A stretch of DNA of 64,000 nt from contig JAFQXM010000003.1 in NCBI GenBank assembly GCA_017406955.1, forward strand, positions 1 through 64,000. Reading direction: 5' to 3'. The translations under genes and the position numbers were made by a program. Numbering within the stretch: the stretch's first letter is position 1; each line of letters starts with the position of its first letter. The DNA comes from Bacilli bacterium (GTDB lineage Bacteria > Bacillota_I > Bacilli_A > RF39 > UBA660). The notes under the pieces are model-generated. The model searched no databases. It was given only the letters and a program-made list of their open reading frames with translations, and was not told the origin of the DNA. Below are positions 1 to 9,058 of the stretch, in pieces.

Positions 1-567
1 ACATGGAATTATTAATCCAATAAATCTTTTAAATATCTTTTTTTTGTCATTAAAATAATATATTGAAGTTGGTATAACAAAAAAAATACCTACTACCGCT
101 TTTGTTAATATAATTAAACCTAATATAAAACCAATAAGATAATCATTTTTATTTTTATGTTCTAAATATAATACTATTGTAAATAAAAAGAAAATAAAGT
201 AATTATAAGTTGGAGAAAATGCTATAAACATTGGAAAACACATTACTACAATAATTAACCATACTTTATAATCAAAAACTTTATATAAAAAATAAAAATT
301 AATACTAACTAGTATTGCTTGTTCTAATAAAAATACAATGTTATTATGTGAAACTAGTATTAATCCTATGGACATAATATAGTTATATAAGGGTTGTACT
401 ATCATTGTAAAATCATTGTATGGTATTTGTCCTTTAGCTATAGAATAACTAAAACCATAGTTCCATAATGAATCCCAATTATTTGCATATATACCAAAGA
501 CCACTAAAACAAACAAAGTAAAAGTAAATATAAAAATGTATTTAAAACTGGCTTTAAATATCTTCAT
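1..567 (-). CDS. Polytopic membrane protein, GT-C glycosyltransferase-like (C-terminus cut off)
   Basis: The reading frame is open from an ATG at 567 to the window edge, giving 189 residues of an unfinished protein. The N-terminus has a short basic stretch, a membrane helix near residues 9-28, then an external loop with NWDSLWNYGF followed by KGQIPYNDF. A Trp-Asp pair just after helix 1 and a QIPYxDF motif are typical of polyprenol-dependent GT-C transferases (GT39/GT87-like), which place a catalytic Asp in this loop. At least four further hydrophobic helices follow. It lies 6 bases downstream of divIB and may be the last gene of that operon. The family is inferred from pattern only; another polytopic membrane protein is possible. 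Confidence 0.6.
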   Translation of the reverse strand, partial: MKIFKASFKYIFIFTFTLFVLVVFGIYANNWDSLWNYGFSYSIAKGQIPYNDFTMIVQPLYNYIMSIGLILVSHNNIVFLLEQAILVSINFYFLYKVFDYKVWLIIVVMCFPMFIAFSPTYNYFIFFLFTIVLYLEHKNKNDYLIGFILGLIILTKAVVGIFFVIPTSIYYFNDKKKIFKRFIGLIIPC

Positions 568-573
568 AATATT

Positions 574-1263
574 TTACCCCTTCACTTGGAAATGATTTCC
601 ATTATCCAAATATAATATACCTTTCTTATTATCTAATTGCGCAATAACCTCATTATAATAGTTAATACTTTTAAACTTAGTTAGAGTTAAATAAACCATA
701 TTACCATCATCCATATAGAGAAGAAATCTATCTTTATCTAAATCATTAGGTTTATATTCAATATCAGATATTTTTCTTAAAGTATTTTTGTTTATTAAAG
801 ACATTTTTTTAATAAACTTGTTATATTTATTATCAGGAATATAATTTATAACTCTAGGTATATTCTTTATATTAATAATTTTATCTTCAGGTATTTCTTT
901 TTTGTTTTCAAAAACAATCTTTTTCTTAATATTATTTATAAATAAAGCTCTATTTTCATCAATTATAATATCAAAAGTATGATAGAATTTTCTTTTTACT
1001 TTAACATCTTTTATATATGGAGATTTTAATAATTTCTTCTTTATTTTAAATGTAGATGTAAAATAAAAACTAGGGTAATCTTTAATATCAGCATTTTCTA
1101 TAATATAATCATCATTTAAATAATTATTACCTTCAATAATAATGTTTTTAATACTACTATCTAAATATGAATACACACCAAAAATTAGTCCTCCCAAAAT
1201 TAAAAGAACTATAAATAAACTACGTAATTTTATTTTTCTTTTTTTGACTAATTTTTTGGCCAT
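574..1263 (-). CDS. divIB: Cell division protein FtsQ/DivIB
   Basis: This is a bitopic division protein that links FtsL/FtsB to the septal wall machinery. A basic cytoplasmic tail (about residues 1-14) is followed by one membrane helix (about 15-33), then a POTRA-like domain starting near IKNIIIEGNNYL and a beta domain ending in YLDNGNHFQVKG, the usual order and length for Firmicute DivIB. I chose the ATG at 1263 because GGGAG lies 5-6 bases upstream; a longer in-frame TTG start at 1275 would lie inside murB and over that ribosome binding site. It begins 3 bases after the murB stop. The order murG-murB-divIB matches Bacillus. Confidence 0.9.
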   Translation of the reverse strand: MAKKLVKKRKIKLRSLFIVLLILGGLIFGVYSYLDSSIKNIIIEGNNYLNDDYIIENADIKDYPSFYFTSTFKIKKKLLKSPYIKDVKVKRKFYHTFDIIIDENRALFINNIKKKIVFENKKEIPEDKIINIKNIPRVINYIPDNKYNKFIKKMSLINKNTLRKISDIEYKPNDLDKDRFLLYMDDGNMVYLTLTKFKSINYYNEVIAQLDNKKGILYLDNGNHFQVKG

Positions 1264-1265
1264 AA

Positions 1266-2171
1266 TTACTCCCAATTTACAAATTCTTGTTCTACTTTTA
1301 ATTCTACTTTATATTTTTCTTTAACTTTTTCTTTAACATAATCTATTAATTCTTTTATATCCTTACTACTAGCATTATCTTTATTAATAATAAAGTTAGC
1401 ATGTTTATCACTTACCATTGCGCCACCTTTTTTAAGCCCCTTTAATCCAAGTTCTTCAATTAATTGTCCGGCAAACATATCTTTAGGATTTCTAAATACA
1501 GAACCAGCTGATGGATATTCTAATGGTTGTGATGCAATTCTTCTTTTTCTTCTGTCTTTTATTACTTTTTCTATAGCGCTTTTATTTCCTTTTTCTAATC
1601 TAATCATCACAGATAAGCAAATATAATCTGGATGTGTCTTTAAAAATGATGTCCTATAATGAAAGTTCATTTCTTTATTTTCTAAAGTAATTATTTTTAA
1701 ATCTGGAGTTAATACTGTTACTTCTCTAGTAATATATCCCATATCACTCTTATATGCACCAGCGTTCATAAATACTGCACCACCTACTGTACCAGGTATA
1801 CCTGATGCAAATTCTAATCCTGTTAAGGATCTTTTAGCCGCTAAGTGAGAAAGTTTTATTATCGGAAATCCTGCTTCTACATATATTTTATTATTTACAA
1901 ACTCTACTTTATCTAATTCTGATAATTTGATTAATACCCCTTCATATACCTTGTCACTAAATAATAAATTAGATCCATTACCTAAAATTTTATATCTTAT
2001 GTTATTTCTTTTTAATATTTTTATAGTTTGTATTAAAGCTTCTACTTCTTTAGGATAAACTATACATTTTGCAAGTCCCCCTGTTTTATAAGTAGTATAT
2101 TTACTTAAAAATACATCTTTCTCTACTTTACCAATATTAGACTTTTCTAATTCTTTTATTACTTCATTCAT
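1266..2171 (-). CDS. murB: UDP-N-acetylenolpyruvoylglucosamine reductase MurB
   Basis: MurB reduces UDP-GlcNAc-enolpyruvate to UDP-MurNAc with NADPH and FAD, the second committed step of peptidoglycan synthesis, in the cytosol. The sequence has the FAD-binding GNGSNLLFSD loop, SGIPGTVGGAVFMNAGAY, YRTSFLK and the PSAGSVFRNP segment holding the proton-donor Ser. The C-terminal block has GGAMVSDKHANFIIN. The length (301 residues) and absence of the tyrosine loop fit the type II enzymes of Gram-positives. The ATG at 2171 has AGGTGAT upstream and overlaps the murG end by 8 bases, so translation is probably coupled. A second upstream start, 9 bases earlier, is less likely. Confidence 0.97.
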   Translation of the reverse strand: MNEVIKELEKSNIGKVEKDVFLSKYTTYKTGGLAKCIVYPKEVEALIQTIKILKRNNIRYKILGNGSNLLFSDKVYEGVLIKLSELDKVEFVNNKIYVEAGFPIIKLSHLAAKRSLTGLEFASGIPGTVGGAVFMNAGAYKSDMGYITREVTVLTPDLKIITLENKEMNFHYRTSFLKTHPDYICLSVMIRLEKGNKSAIEKVIKDRRKRRIASQPLEYPSAGSVFRNPKDMFAGQLIEELGLKGLKKGGAMVSDKHANFIINKDNASSKDIKELIDYVKEKVKEKYKVELKVEQEFVNWE

Positions 2172-3252
2172 TAATATCACCTAGTAACTTTCTAATTTCT
2201 TTATATATTTTTAATGATGAGTCTCTTACTCCAAATTTATATGAATTATCACTTAATTCTTTATATAACTTTTTATCATCTATTATTTTATCGATAGTAT
2301 TAATTAAATTAACAGAATTAAACTTATCTTCTTCTACTATAATACATGCTTTTTTATCTTCCAATTCTTTAGCATTTAAATATTGATGATTATGTGTGAC
2401 ATATGGAGATGGTACCAAAATTGAAGGTATACCTATTGATGTTATTTCTGCGATAGTAGAAGCTCCTGCACGTGATACTAATAAATCAGTATCTTTCATT
2501 AAATTAATTAAATCATCTAAAAATGGTACTAATTTTACATTATCTGGAATACTTATATCTTTATAATTATTATAATAAGAATTTCCAGTAACAATTAATA
2601 TTTGATATTTCTTATCTTTAAAGCTAGGTATCATTTCTTTTAATCTATTAGTAATAGTTGTTGATCCTAATGATCCCATTACTATAACTACAAGTTTTTT
2701 ATTTTTAGAAAACCCAAACTTAGTTTTACTAACTTTTTCTACTTTAGATATTTCTTCACTACGAGGATTACCTGTATATACAGTATTATTGTTTTTAAAA
2801 TACTTTTTACTTTCTGGAAATGATAAACATAAAGTATTGGTAAAATTAGCTAAGAACTTATTAGACATTCCTGGAATTGAATTTTGTTCATGAACTAAAG
2901 TTTTATAACCTAATTTATGAGCAGCATATAAAACAGGTGCAGTAATATATCCTCCAGCACCTATTACAATATCAGGATCAAATTCTTTTATTATTCTTTT
3001 TGCTTTTTTATAAGCTTTTAAGGTTTTAACTACTACAGATATATTCTTAAAAGGGTTCTTTCTATTGAATCCTTTCATTTCTAAACCAATAAATTTTATA
3101 CCTCTTTTTGGCACTATGTCTTTTTCCATTCTGTCACTAGTTCCAATATATAAAATCTCGCTATTTGGTTCTTTTTCGCATATCTTATCTATAATCGCTA
3201 AAGCTGGATATATATGACCACCAGTTCCTCCAGCTACTACAATAGCTCTCAT
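2164..3252 (-). CDS. murG: MurG, lipid II-forming GlcNAc transferase
   Basis: MurG is the membrane-associated glycosyltransferase that adds GlcNAc to lipid I to give lipid II. The N-terminal GGTGGHIYPALAI loop binds the lipid-linked acceptor and diphosphate, VGAGGYITAPVL and HEQNSIPG follow, and the C-terminal half has the UDP-GlcNAc site (GSLGSTTI, and SRAGASTIAEI with the family's conserved acidic residue in TIAEI). At 362 residues it has full family length. An AAGGGGATG ribosome binding site precedes the ATG at 3252. It is the first gene of a murG-murB-divIB operon; MraY, MurD and FtsW are not beside it in this window. Confidence 0.97.
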   Translation of the reverse strand: MRAIVVAGGTGGHIYPALAIIDKICEKEPNSEILYIGTSDRMEKDIVPKRGIKFIGLEMKGFNRKNPFKNISVVVKTLKAYKKAKRIIKEFDPDIVIGAGGYITAPVLYAAHKLGYKTLVHEQNSIPGMSNKFLANFTNTLCLSFPESKKYFKNNNTVYTGNPRSEEISKVEKVSKTKFGFSKNKKLVVIVMGSLGSTTITNRLKEMIPSFKDKKYQILIVTGNSYYNNYKDISIPDNVKLVPFLDDLINLMKDTDLLVSRAGASTIAEITSIGIPSILVPSPYVTHNHQYLNAKELEDKKACIIVEEDKFNSVNLINTIDKIIDDKKLYKELSDNSYKFGVRDSSLKIYKEIRKLLGDINE

Positions 3253-3270
3253 TTAAACATCCCCTTATAT

Positions 3271-3300
3271 ATCTCTATATTTTATGAAAAAAATAGAGAT
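3271..3300. repeat. Inverted repeat in the murG leader
   Basis: ATCTCTAT is followed by AAAT-rich spacer and then ATAGAGAT, an 8-bp perfect arm extended by four A/T pairs after one mismatch. It lies 19-48 bases upstream of the murG start, between the divergent murG and tmcAL genes. It could be an operator or a leader hairpin. It has no U-run on either strand, so it is not a good terminator. Confidence 0.4.
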
Positions 3301-3379
3301 TATAATACTATCATTTTTATTGTATTTATATATAAATTATACATTAAAGATAACAATAAGTAAATAAAAGTCTATTAAA

Positions 3380-3408
3380 TTGAAAAAAAAATAATATTAT
3401 GATAAACT
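3380..3408 (+). promoter_or_regulatory. Promoter of tmcAL-gmk
   Basis: TTGAAA (3380-3385), a 17-base spacer and TAAACT (3403-3408), with a TG dinucleotide two bases before the -10 (TATGATAAACT). The start codon is 25 bases downstream, behind an AAGAGGG ribosome binding site. Confidence 0.7.
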
Positions 3409-3432
3409 ATTTTAACAAGAAAGAGGGATACT

Positions 3433-4584
3433 ATGGCAAGTGTTGGAATAATTGCTGAATATAATCCATTTCATAATGGACATTTATATCACTTAGAAAA
3501 GATAAAAGAAATGTATAAAGATGATACTATTATTTTAGTACTTAGTGGTAACTTTACTGAACGTGGTGATGTATCTATTATAGATAAATGGAAAAAAACT
3601 GAAATCGCATTAAAAGCTGGAATTGATTTAGTTGTTGAACTACCTTTTCCATTCGCAACTCAAAGTGCAGATTATTTTAGTTATGGTGCAATCACTCTAC
3701 TTGAAAAATTAAAAGTAGAAAAACTAGTATTTGGTAGTGAAAGTGATAATCTAGAAGATATTAAGTTAATTGCTGAAGAACAAATTAATAATCCAGAATT
3801 TGAAAAATTAGTAAAAGTATATTCTAAATTAGGAGAAAACTATCCTACTGCACTTTCTAAAACGTTATATGATTTAACTAATAAAAGCATAAAAGATCCT
3901 AATGATCTACTTGCTATTAGTTATATTAAAACTATAATAGAAAATAATTATAAGATAAAACCAATCTCTATTAAAAGAACAAATGATTATCATAATTCTA
4001 ATATTGAAAGTAATATATCTAGCGCAACAGCTATTAGAAAAGCCTTAGAAGAAGATAGGAATATAAAAGAAACAGTACCTAAATTTGTTATACCATATTT
4101 AAAAGATTTACATTTTATAGATGATTATTTTAAATACTTAAAATATAAAATAATAACTGAAGATGATTTATCTATATATCATGGTGTAGATGAAGGATTA
4201 GATAAATTATTAAAAAAAGAAATATTAAATTCTAATAATTATAATGAATTAATAAATAATATTAAAACTAAAAGATATACTTATAATAAAATTTCTAGAA
4301 TGCTACTTCATATTCTATGTAATTTTACTAAAGAGAAAGCAAATTCTTTTAGAAATATAGATTATATTAGAGTATTAGGTTTTAATGATAAAGGTAAAAA
4401 ATATTTAAATAAAATTAAAAAACAAGTAGATGTACCTATTATAAGTAAAATGACAAGGGAAAAATCAACTATGTTAGAATATGAATTAGAAACTACTAAG
4501 ATATATGCTTTAGGTAATAATCTATTCTCTTTAGTAGAAAATGAATATAATAATAAATTATTTAAGGAGAAAGTAAATGATTAA
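3433..4584 (+). CDS. tmcAL: tRNA(Met) cytidine acetate ligase TmcAL (YlbM/DUF795 family)
   Basis: TmcAL makes N4-acetylcytidine at the wobble position of elongator tRNA-Met, using acetate and ATP. The first residues, MASVGIIAEYNPFHNGH, carry the nucleotidyltransferase HxGH-type motif (HNGH) that activates acetate as acetyl-AMP. Conserved SGNFTERGD, VELPFPFATQSADYF and FGSESDN blocks follow, and the C-terminal helical part binds tRNA. The length of 383 residues is typical. It is first in a plus-strand operon and overlaps gmk by 8 bases; the gmk ribosome binding site (AAGGAG) lies inside the tmcAL end. In Firmicutes this family has often been annotated only as a nucleotidyltransferase. Confidence 0.92.
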   Translation: MASVGIIAEYNPFHNGHLYHLEKIKEMYKDDTIILVLSGNFTERGDVSIIDKWKKTEIALKAGIDLVVELPFPFATQSADYFSYGAITLLEKLKVEKLVFGSESDNLEDIKLIAEEQINNPEFEKLVKVYSKLGENYPTALSKTLYDLTNKSIKDPNDLLAISYIKTIIENNYKIKPISIKRTNDYHNSNIESNISSATAIRKALEEDRNIKETVPKFVIPYLKDLHFIDDYFKYLKYKIITEDDLSIYHGVDEGLDKLLKKEILNSNNYNELINNIKTKRYTYNKISRMLLHILCNFTKEKANSFRNIDYIRVLGFNDKGKKYLNKIKKQVDVPIISKMTREKSTMLEYELETTKIYALGNNLFSLVENEYNNKLFKEKVND

Positions 4585-5257
4585 GAGTAAAAAGACTGGT
4601 CAATTAATTATTGTCTCTGCACCATCAGGTGCAGGAAAAGATTCTGTTGTTAGAGGATTAATGGAGAAAAATGGTACTAATAAATGGGTATCTATTTCTG
4701 CTACTTCAAGAGAACCACGTAAAGGTGAAAAAGATGGAGTTGATTATTATTTCTTATCTAAGGAAGAATTTGAAAAGAAAATAAAAGAAGATTATTTTTT
4801 AGAATATGCAGAATATGCAGGTAATTATTATGGTACTCCTAAAGAATATATAAAGAAAAACTTGGATAAAGGAATTGATGTTATATTAATTATTGAAATA
4901 CAAGGAGCAAGTATTGTTAAAAAACAAATACCTGAATCACTATTAATATTTATTATGCCTCCATCACTTAAAACTTTAGTTAAGAGATTAAAGAATCGTG
5001 GAACTGATTCTAATGATAAAATAATTAAAAGATTCCATACAGCATATCAAGAAATAAATGAAGTTACTAAATATAATTATGTTGTTGTTAATGATAAGTT
5101 AGAAGATGCTGTTAATAAAGTAGAAGCAATTATTAACGCTGAGAAATGTAGAGTTGATCGTATTAAAGAAGTATACTTAGATACTAAAGAAGAAGAAATA
5201 CATGAATTATTAATGGATGAAGAATTTAAAAATTCAGGAATAGGAGATAAAATATAA
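4577..5257 (+). CDS. gmk: Guanylate kinase
   Basis: Guanylate kinase phosphorylates GMP to GDP with ATP in the cytosol, feeding GTP, dGTP and (p)ppGpp pools. The P-loop is SAPSGAGKDSV near residues 13-23; the GMP-binding segment is SATSREPRKGEKDGVDYYF; the lid includes RLKNRGTDSNDKIIKR. At 226 residues it is about 20 longer than most bacterial Gmk, because of a C-terminal acidic tail (KEEEIHELLMDEEFKNSG). The ATG at 4577 is preceded by AAGGAG. It ends in a TAATG overlap with the next gene, so translation of the two is coupled. Confidence 0.95.
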   Translation: MIKSKKTGQLIIVSAPSGAGKDSVVRGLMEKNGTNKWVSISATSREPRKGEKDGVDYYFLSKEEFEKKIKEDYFLEYAEYAGNYYGTPKEYIKKNLDKGIDVILIIEIQGASIVKKQIPESLLIFIMPPSLKTLVKRLKNRGTDSNDKIIKRFHTAYQEINEVTKYNYVVVNDKLEDAVNKVEAIINAEKCRVDRIKEVYLDTKEEEIHELLMDEEFKNSGIGDKI

Positions 5258-5580
5258 TGAAAAGAAAATTATATGATTATATTAAGCAATTAGAAAAAAA
5301 GATAAAAAATAAAGAACTAGATAAAAACTTATCTGAAGAAGTATACACATGGATTGTTTTTTATCAACATGAAAGGCTAATCCATTTAATAGTTACTTTC
5401 TTTGTAGGTATATCAATGATTATTATATTAATAGCTGGACTATATTTCCAAGAATTATTAATTTTAATAATGTTCCTTATATTACTATTATTATTTATAC
5501 CATATATTATTCATTATTACTTTTTAGAAAATGGTGTACAAAAATTATATGACTTATATTTTAAAACAATAAAAAAGTGA
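5257..5580 (+). CDS. Small membrane protein of unknown function, coupled to gmk
   Basis: I do not recognise this 107-residue protein. It starts with a charged, probably helical segment (about 1-35, KRKLYDYIKQLEKKIKNKEL) and has two adjacent hydrophobic helices (about 38-60 and 63-85), then a short basic tail, so both ends should be cytoplasmic. Its start codon overlaps the gmk stop (TAATG), which indicates translational coupling. The stop TGA lies inside the terminator hairpin at 5572-5600. The coupling suggests joint expression, not necessarily a nucleotide-related role. Confidence 0.7.
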   Translation: MKRKLYDYIKQLEKKIKNKELDKNLSEEVYTWIVFYQHERLIHLIVTFFVGISMIIILIAGLYFQELLILIMFLILLLLFIPYIIHYYFLENGVQKLYDLYFKTIKK

Positions 5581-5600
5581 AAAAATTCACTTTTTATTTT
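5572..5600. terminator. Bidirectional terminator between tmcAL operon and mutM
   Basis: AAAAAGTGAA, a four-base loop and TTCACTTTTT form a 10-bp stem that has a U-run when read on either strand. It separates the convergent plus-strand tmcAL operon from the minus-strand polA-mutM operon, and holds both stop codons. Confidence 0.85.
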
Positions 5601-6415
5601 TGGCATTTTGGACAATAATGTGTTCCTCTTCCACCTATTTTAGTTTTTTCTATTACATGACCACACTTTGGACACTTATTACCAGCTCTACCATGTACTA
5701 ATAATTTATTTTGAAATAGTCCATGAACCCCTTCTGAACTCGTAAAACTCTTAATAGTAGTTCCACCTAACTTAATAGCTTTATCCAGTACAATATTAGT
5801 GTTTTTTATTATATTAGAACAATCTTTAATACTAATATCACATGATTTTCTATTAGGATTTATTTTACTCATAAATAATATTTCATCATCATAAATATTT
5901 CCAATACCAGCAATTATACTTTGATCTAATAATACTGTTTTAATAGGTAATTTCTTTTTATGAATACTATTAAATAAATACTCTTTAGTAAGATTTTTAT
6001 CGTTATATTCTAATCCTATATCAGAAAGTGGTTTAGAACTATTTACTTTAGAATTTTCTATTAAATACATTTTTCCAAATTTTCTAACATCATGAAATCT
6101 AAAGCTAATATTATTATCTAATATAAACTCTACATGTTCATGTTTTTCTTTAGGATCTTTCTTTTTTCTAAAGAAGAATTTGCCTTCCATTCTTAAATGT
6201 ATTAATAAACTATATTTATCTAGTTTTATAACTATCCATTTACCTCTAGTAGTAATACTATTTATTTTTTGATTTGTTATTTCTTTTTTAAATTCTTTAG
6301 GTTTAGGACTAGCAATTATATTATCCCAATATATATAACAATCAGTAATAGTTTTACCAATTATCTTTTTCTTTAAACTTTTTACTACTGTTAATACTTC
6401 TGGTTTTTCTGGCAT
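5594..6415 (-). CDS. mutM: Formamidopyrimidine-DNA glycosylase (Fpg/MutM)
   Basis: MutM removes 8-oxoguanine and other oxidised purines from DNA and nicks the abasic site. The protein begins MPEKPEV, so the catalytic Pro2-Glu3 pair is intact after Met removal (the family consensus is PELPEV; Lys replaces Leu). LLIHLRMEGKFFF includes the catalytic beta-hairpin Lys, AGIGNIYDDEILF is the helix-two-turn-helix block, and the C-terminus ends with a CxxC-x16-CxxC zinc finger (CPKCGHVIE to CPKC). At 273 residues it has family length. It follows polA by 9 bases, the same polA-mutM order as in Bacillus. Confidence 0.96.
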   Translation of the reverse strand: MPEKPEVLTVVKSLKKKIIGKTITDCYIYWDNIIASPKPKEFKKEITNQKINSITTRGKWIVIKLDKYSLLIHLRMEGKFFFRKKKDPKEKHEHVEFILDNNISFRFHDVRKFGKMYLIENSKVNSSKPLSDIGLEYNDKNLTKEYLFNSIHKKKLPIKTVLLDQSIIAGIGNIYDDEILFMSKINPNRKSCDISIKDCSNIIKNTNIVLDKAIKLGGTTIKSFTSSEGVHGLFQNKLLVHGRAGNKCPKCGHVIEKTKIGGRGTHYCPKCQK

Positions 6416-6424
6416 AATTACCTC

Positions 6425-9010
6425 CTATTTAGCTTCATACCAATTATTTCCTGTTTCTATATCTACTTTTAATGGTACCTCTAATTTATATGTATTTTCC
6501 ATAATGTATTTAACTATTTCTTTTACTTCTTCTAATTCACTTTCTAAAACATTAAACACTAATTCATCATGTACTTGAATTAACATTTTACTTTTTAAAT
6601 CTCTCACTCTAAATTCTCTATATATTTCTACCATAGCTTTCTTTAAAATATCAGCAGCAGTTCCTTGAATAGGTGTATTTAAAGCCATTCTTTCTCCACT
6701 ACTTCTAACCATATAATTTTTAGTATTTAATTCATCTAATGTTCTTTTTCTATTCATTAAAGTAGTAACATAACCATTCTTATAAGCATCAGATATTAAA
6801 CTATCCATATATTTTTTAATACCTGGGAAGGTTTCTAAATATTTATCAATAAACTCTTTAGCAGTTTTTATATCTACTCCTAAATCTTCAGAAAGTCCAA
6901 AACTACTTATTCCATATAGTATTCCAAAGTTAACTGCTTTAGCAGTTCTTCTCTCATCTTTTGTTATATCTTCTATATTCTTATTATATATATCAGATGC
7001 AGTCTTAGCATGTATATCTTTTCCATCTTTAAAAGCTCCAATTAAATTTTGTTCATTAGAAAGGGATGCAAAAATTCTTAATTCTACTTGTGAATAATCA
7101 CTTGATAATAGCTTAGAATTATCATCTGGTATAAATGCTTTTCTAATTAACTTAGAATAATCACTTCTAGCAGGTATATTTTGAAGATTTGGACTAATAC
7201 TAGATAATCTTCCTGTACGAGTTAATGTTTGAGTAAAGATAGTATGAATTCTACCATCTTCTCTTATTTCATTTATTAAACCTACTGCATAGTTAGTATA
7301 TAGTTTAGAAAGAGTTCTATACTCTAATACTTTATCTACTATGGGATTTATAAATCTAATTTTATCTAAAATATCTTTGGATGTAGAATATTTCCCATTT
7401 TTAATTCTTTTTGGATATGGTATTTCTAATTTTTCAAATAGTATTTTAGAAAGTTGTGCAGGTGACATTATATTAAAGTCTTCTCCTGCTAATTCATGGA
7501 TTTCTTTTTCTAAATTATCCATTTGTTTCTTTAAATCAATTTCTAAACTTTCTAAATATTTTTTATTTACTTTAATACCAGTTAATTCCATATCAGCAAG
7601 TACTTCTGTTAAAGGCATTTCTATATCAGTAAATAACTTTGTTTCATTATTATCTTCTAACTCTTTAATTAATCTTTCTCTTGTCTCATAAATAAATTTT
7701 GCTTTTTTTACACATACTTCTTGTAGTTTTTCTGAACTAACTTCTTTAGGTCTTTTTAAAGTACCATAAATATCTTCATATAAATCTATATCATAATCAA
7801 ATGTTTTTGCGACATATGCAATATCATCTTTAATATTATAATCTAATAGATAAGTGGCAATCATTGTATCAAAACATACATTATTAAAATTAACCTTGTT
7901 ATTTAATACTACAAGATTCTTTTTATAGTCATATGTATATTTATCTACTTTACTATTAAATATATCTTTATATTTATCTATTTCGTCTTTATTAATAAAA
8001 TAACCATTTTTACCGTCATAAATACCTATTCCTAGGATTTCACTTTTACTATAAACTTCCCCTCTTGTTTCTAAGTAAAATGAAAATTCTTTTTCTTTAT
8101 AATCTTTTATATCTTTTATAATTAATTTTTCTTCTTTCTTTTCTTCTTTTATATCTAATTTTCTAAGTAGTGAGAAAAATTCATATTCTTTTAATAAATT
8201 AATATATTCTTCTTTATTTTCTCCATTATATTTACAATCTTCTAAAGTAAAATCAATTGGAACTTCTTTGTAGATAGTTGCAAGATCATAACTCATATAA
8301 GCATTATCCTTATCGTTAATTAATTTTTCTTTTGTTTTACCTGTTATACTATCTATATTTTTATATAAGTTATCTAGACTATCATATTTCGATAATAGGT
8401 TAATTGCAGTCTTTTCTCCTATACCTTTTACACCAGGTATATTATCAGAAGAATCTCCCATTAATGCTTTTAGATCAATCATTCTAATTGGATCTACTTT
8501 ATAAGTATTTTTAAACTCTTTTTTATCCATCATGATATGACCTTTTTGTTTTAATAATTTTACTGTCACTTCATCTGATATTAATTGAAGTAGATCTTTG
8601 TCACTACTAACAATAGTGGCGATAAATTTATCTTCTTCATCTACAATTCTACTTAACGTACCAATTATATCATCTGCTTCATAGTTATCTATCTCATAAC
8701 TTTTAATACCCATAGCTTTTAATATTTTCTTTGCTTCTGGAAATTGCATTTTTAATTCATCTGGAGTTTCACTTCTTCCATCTTTATAACTCTCATATTT
8801 GTCATGTCTAAAAGTTTTTCCTTTATCAAAAGCTACTAAAATATATGAAGGATTTTCCTCAGTAATAATTTTATTTATCATATTTATAAATCCATATAAA
8901 GCATTAGTAGGAAAACCCTTTGAATTTTTCATTATTACACCTTGATAGGCAGTTGCGTAATAACTTCTAAATAATAAATTGTTACCATCTACTAAAATTA
9001 TTTTATTCAT
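6425..9010 (-). CDS. polA: DNA polymerase I, probably without proofreading
   Basis: Pol I fills gaps and removes RNA primers during repair and Okazaki fragment maturation. The 861 residues contain an N-terminal 5'-3' exonuclease (about 1-290; DGNNLLFRS, DNYEADDIIGTL, MGDSSDNIPGVKGIGEKTA), a 3'-5' exonuclease-like domain (about 300-470) and the polymerase domain with motif A (SSDYSQVELRIFA), motif B (RRTAKAVNFGILYG) and motif C (IQVHDELVF). At the place of the proofreading DxE the sequence reads YLETRGE, so the first metal-binding Asp is missing, as in Bacillus and Thermus enzymes. AGGTGAT precedes the ATG; an extended -10 (TGATATAAT, 9027-9035) lies very close upstream. mutM follows in the operon. 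Confidence 0.97.
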   Translation of the reverse strand: MNKIILVDGNNLLFRSYYATAYQGVIMKNSKGFPTNALYGFINMINKIITEENPSYILVAFDKGKTFRHDKYESYKDGRSETPDELKMQFPEAKKILKAMGIKSYEIDNYEADDIIGTLSRIVDEEDKFIATIVSSDKDLLQLISDEVTVKLLKQKGHIMMDKKEFKNTYKVDPIRMIDLKALMGDSSDNIPGVKGIGEKTAINLLSKYDSLDNLYKNIDSITGKTKEKLINDKDNAYMSYDLATIYKEVPIDFTLEDCKYNGENKEEYINLLKEYEFFSLLRKLDIKEEKKEEKLIIKDIKDYKEKEFSFYLETRGEVYSKSEILGIGIYDGKNGYFINKDEIDKYKDIFNSKVDKYTYDYKKNLVVLNNKVNFNNVCFDTMIATYLLDYNIKDDIAYVAKTFDYDIDLYEDIYGTLKRPKEVSSEKLQEVCVKKAKFIYETRERLIKELEDNNETKLFTDIEMPLTEVLADMELTGIKVNKKYLESLEIDLKKQMDNLEKEIHELAGEDFNIMSPAQLSKILFEKLEIPYPKRIKNGKYSTSKDILDKIRFINPIVDKVLEYRTLSKLYTNYAVGLINEIREDGRIHTIFTQTLTRTGRLSSISPNLQNIPARSDYSKLIRKAFIPDDNSKLLSSDYSQVELRIFASLSNEQNLIGAFKDGKDIHAKTASDIYNKNIEDITKDERRTAKAVNFGILYGISSFGLSEDLGVDIKTAKEFIDKYLETFPGIKKYMDSLISDAYKNGYVTTLMNRKRTLDELNTKNYMVRSSGERMALNTPIQGTAADILKKAMVEIYREFRVRDLKSKMLIQVHDELVFNVLESELEEVKEIVKYIMENTYKLEVPLKVDIETGNNWYEAK

Positions 9011-9058
9011 AGTATCACCTAATAAAATTATATCATAACAATTTGTATTTAACTAATA

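Noticed and set aside
1264..1275. Longer FtsQ start (TTG at 1275)
   Set aside because: It would place the start inside murB and over the GGGAG site that serves the ATG at 1263.
9011..9058. polA promoter TGATATAAT at 9027-9035
   Set aside because: It matches the extended -10 but would start transcription inside or next to the ribosome binding site; polA may instead be read from the SosA-like promoter. Noted in the polA entry, not listed separately.
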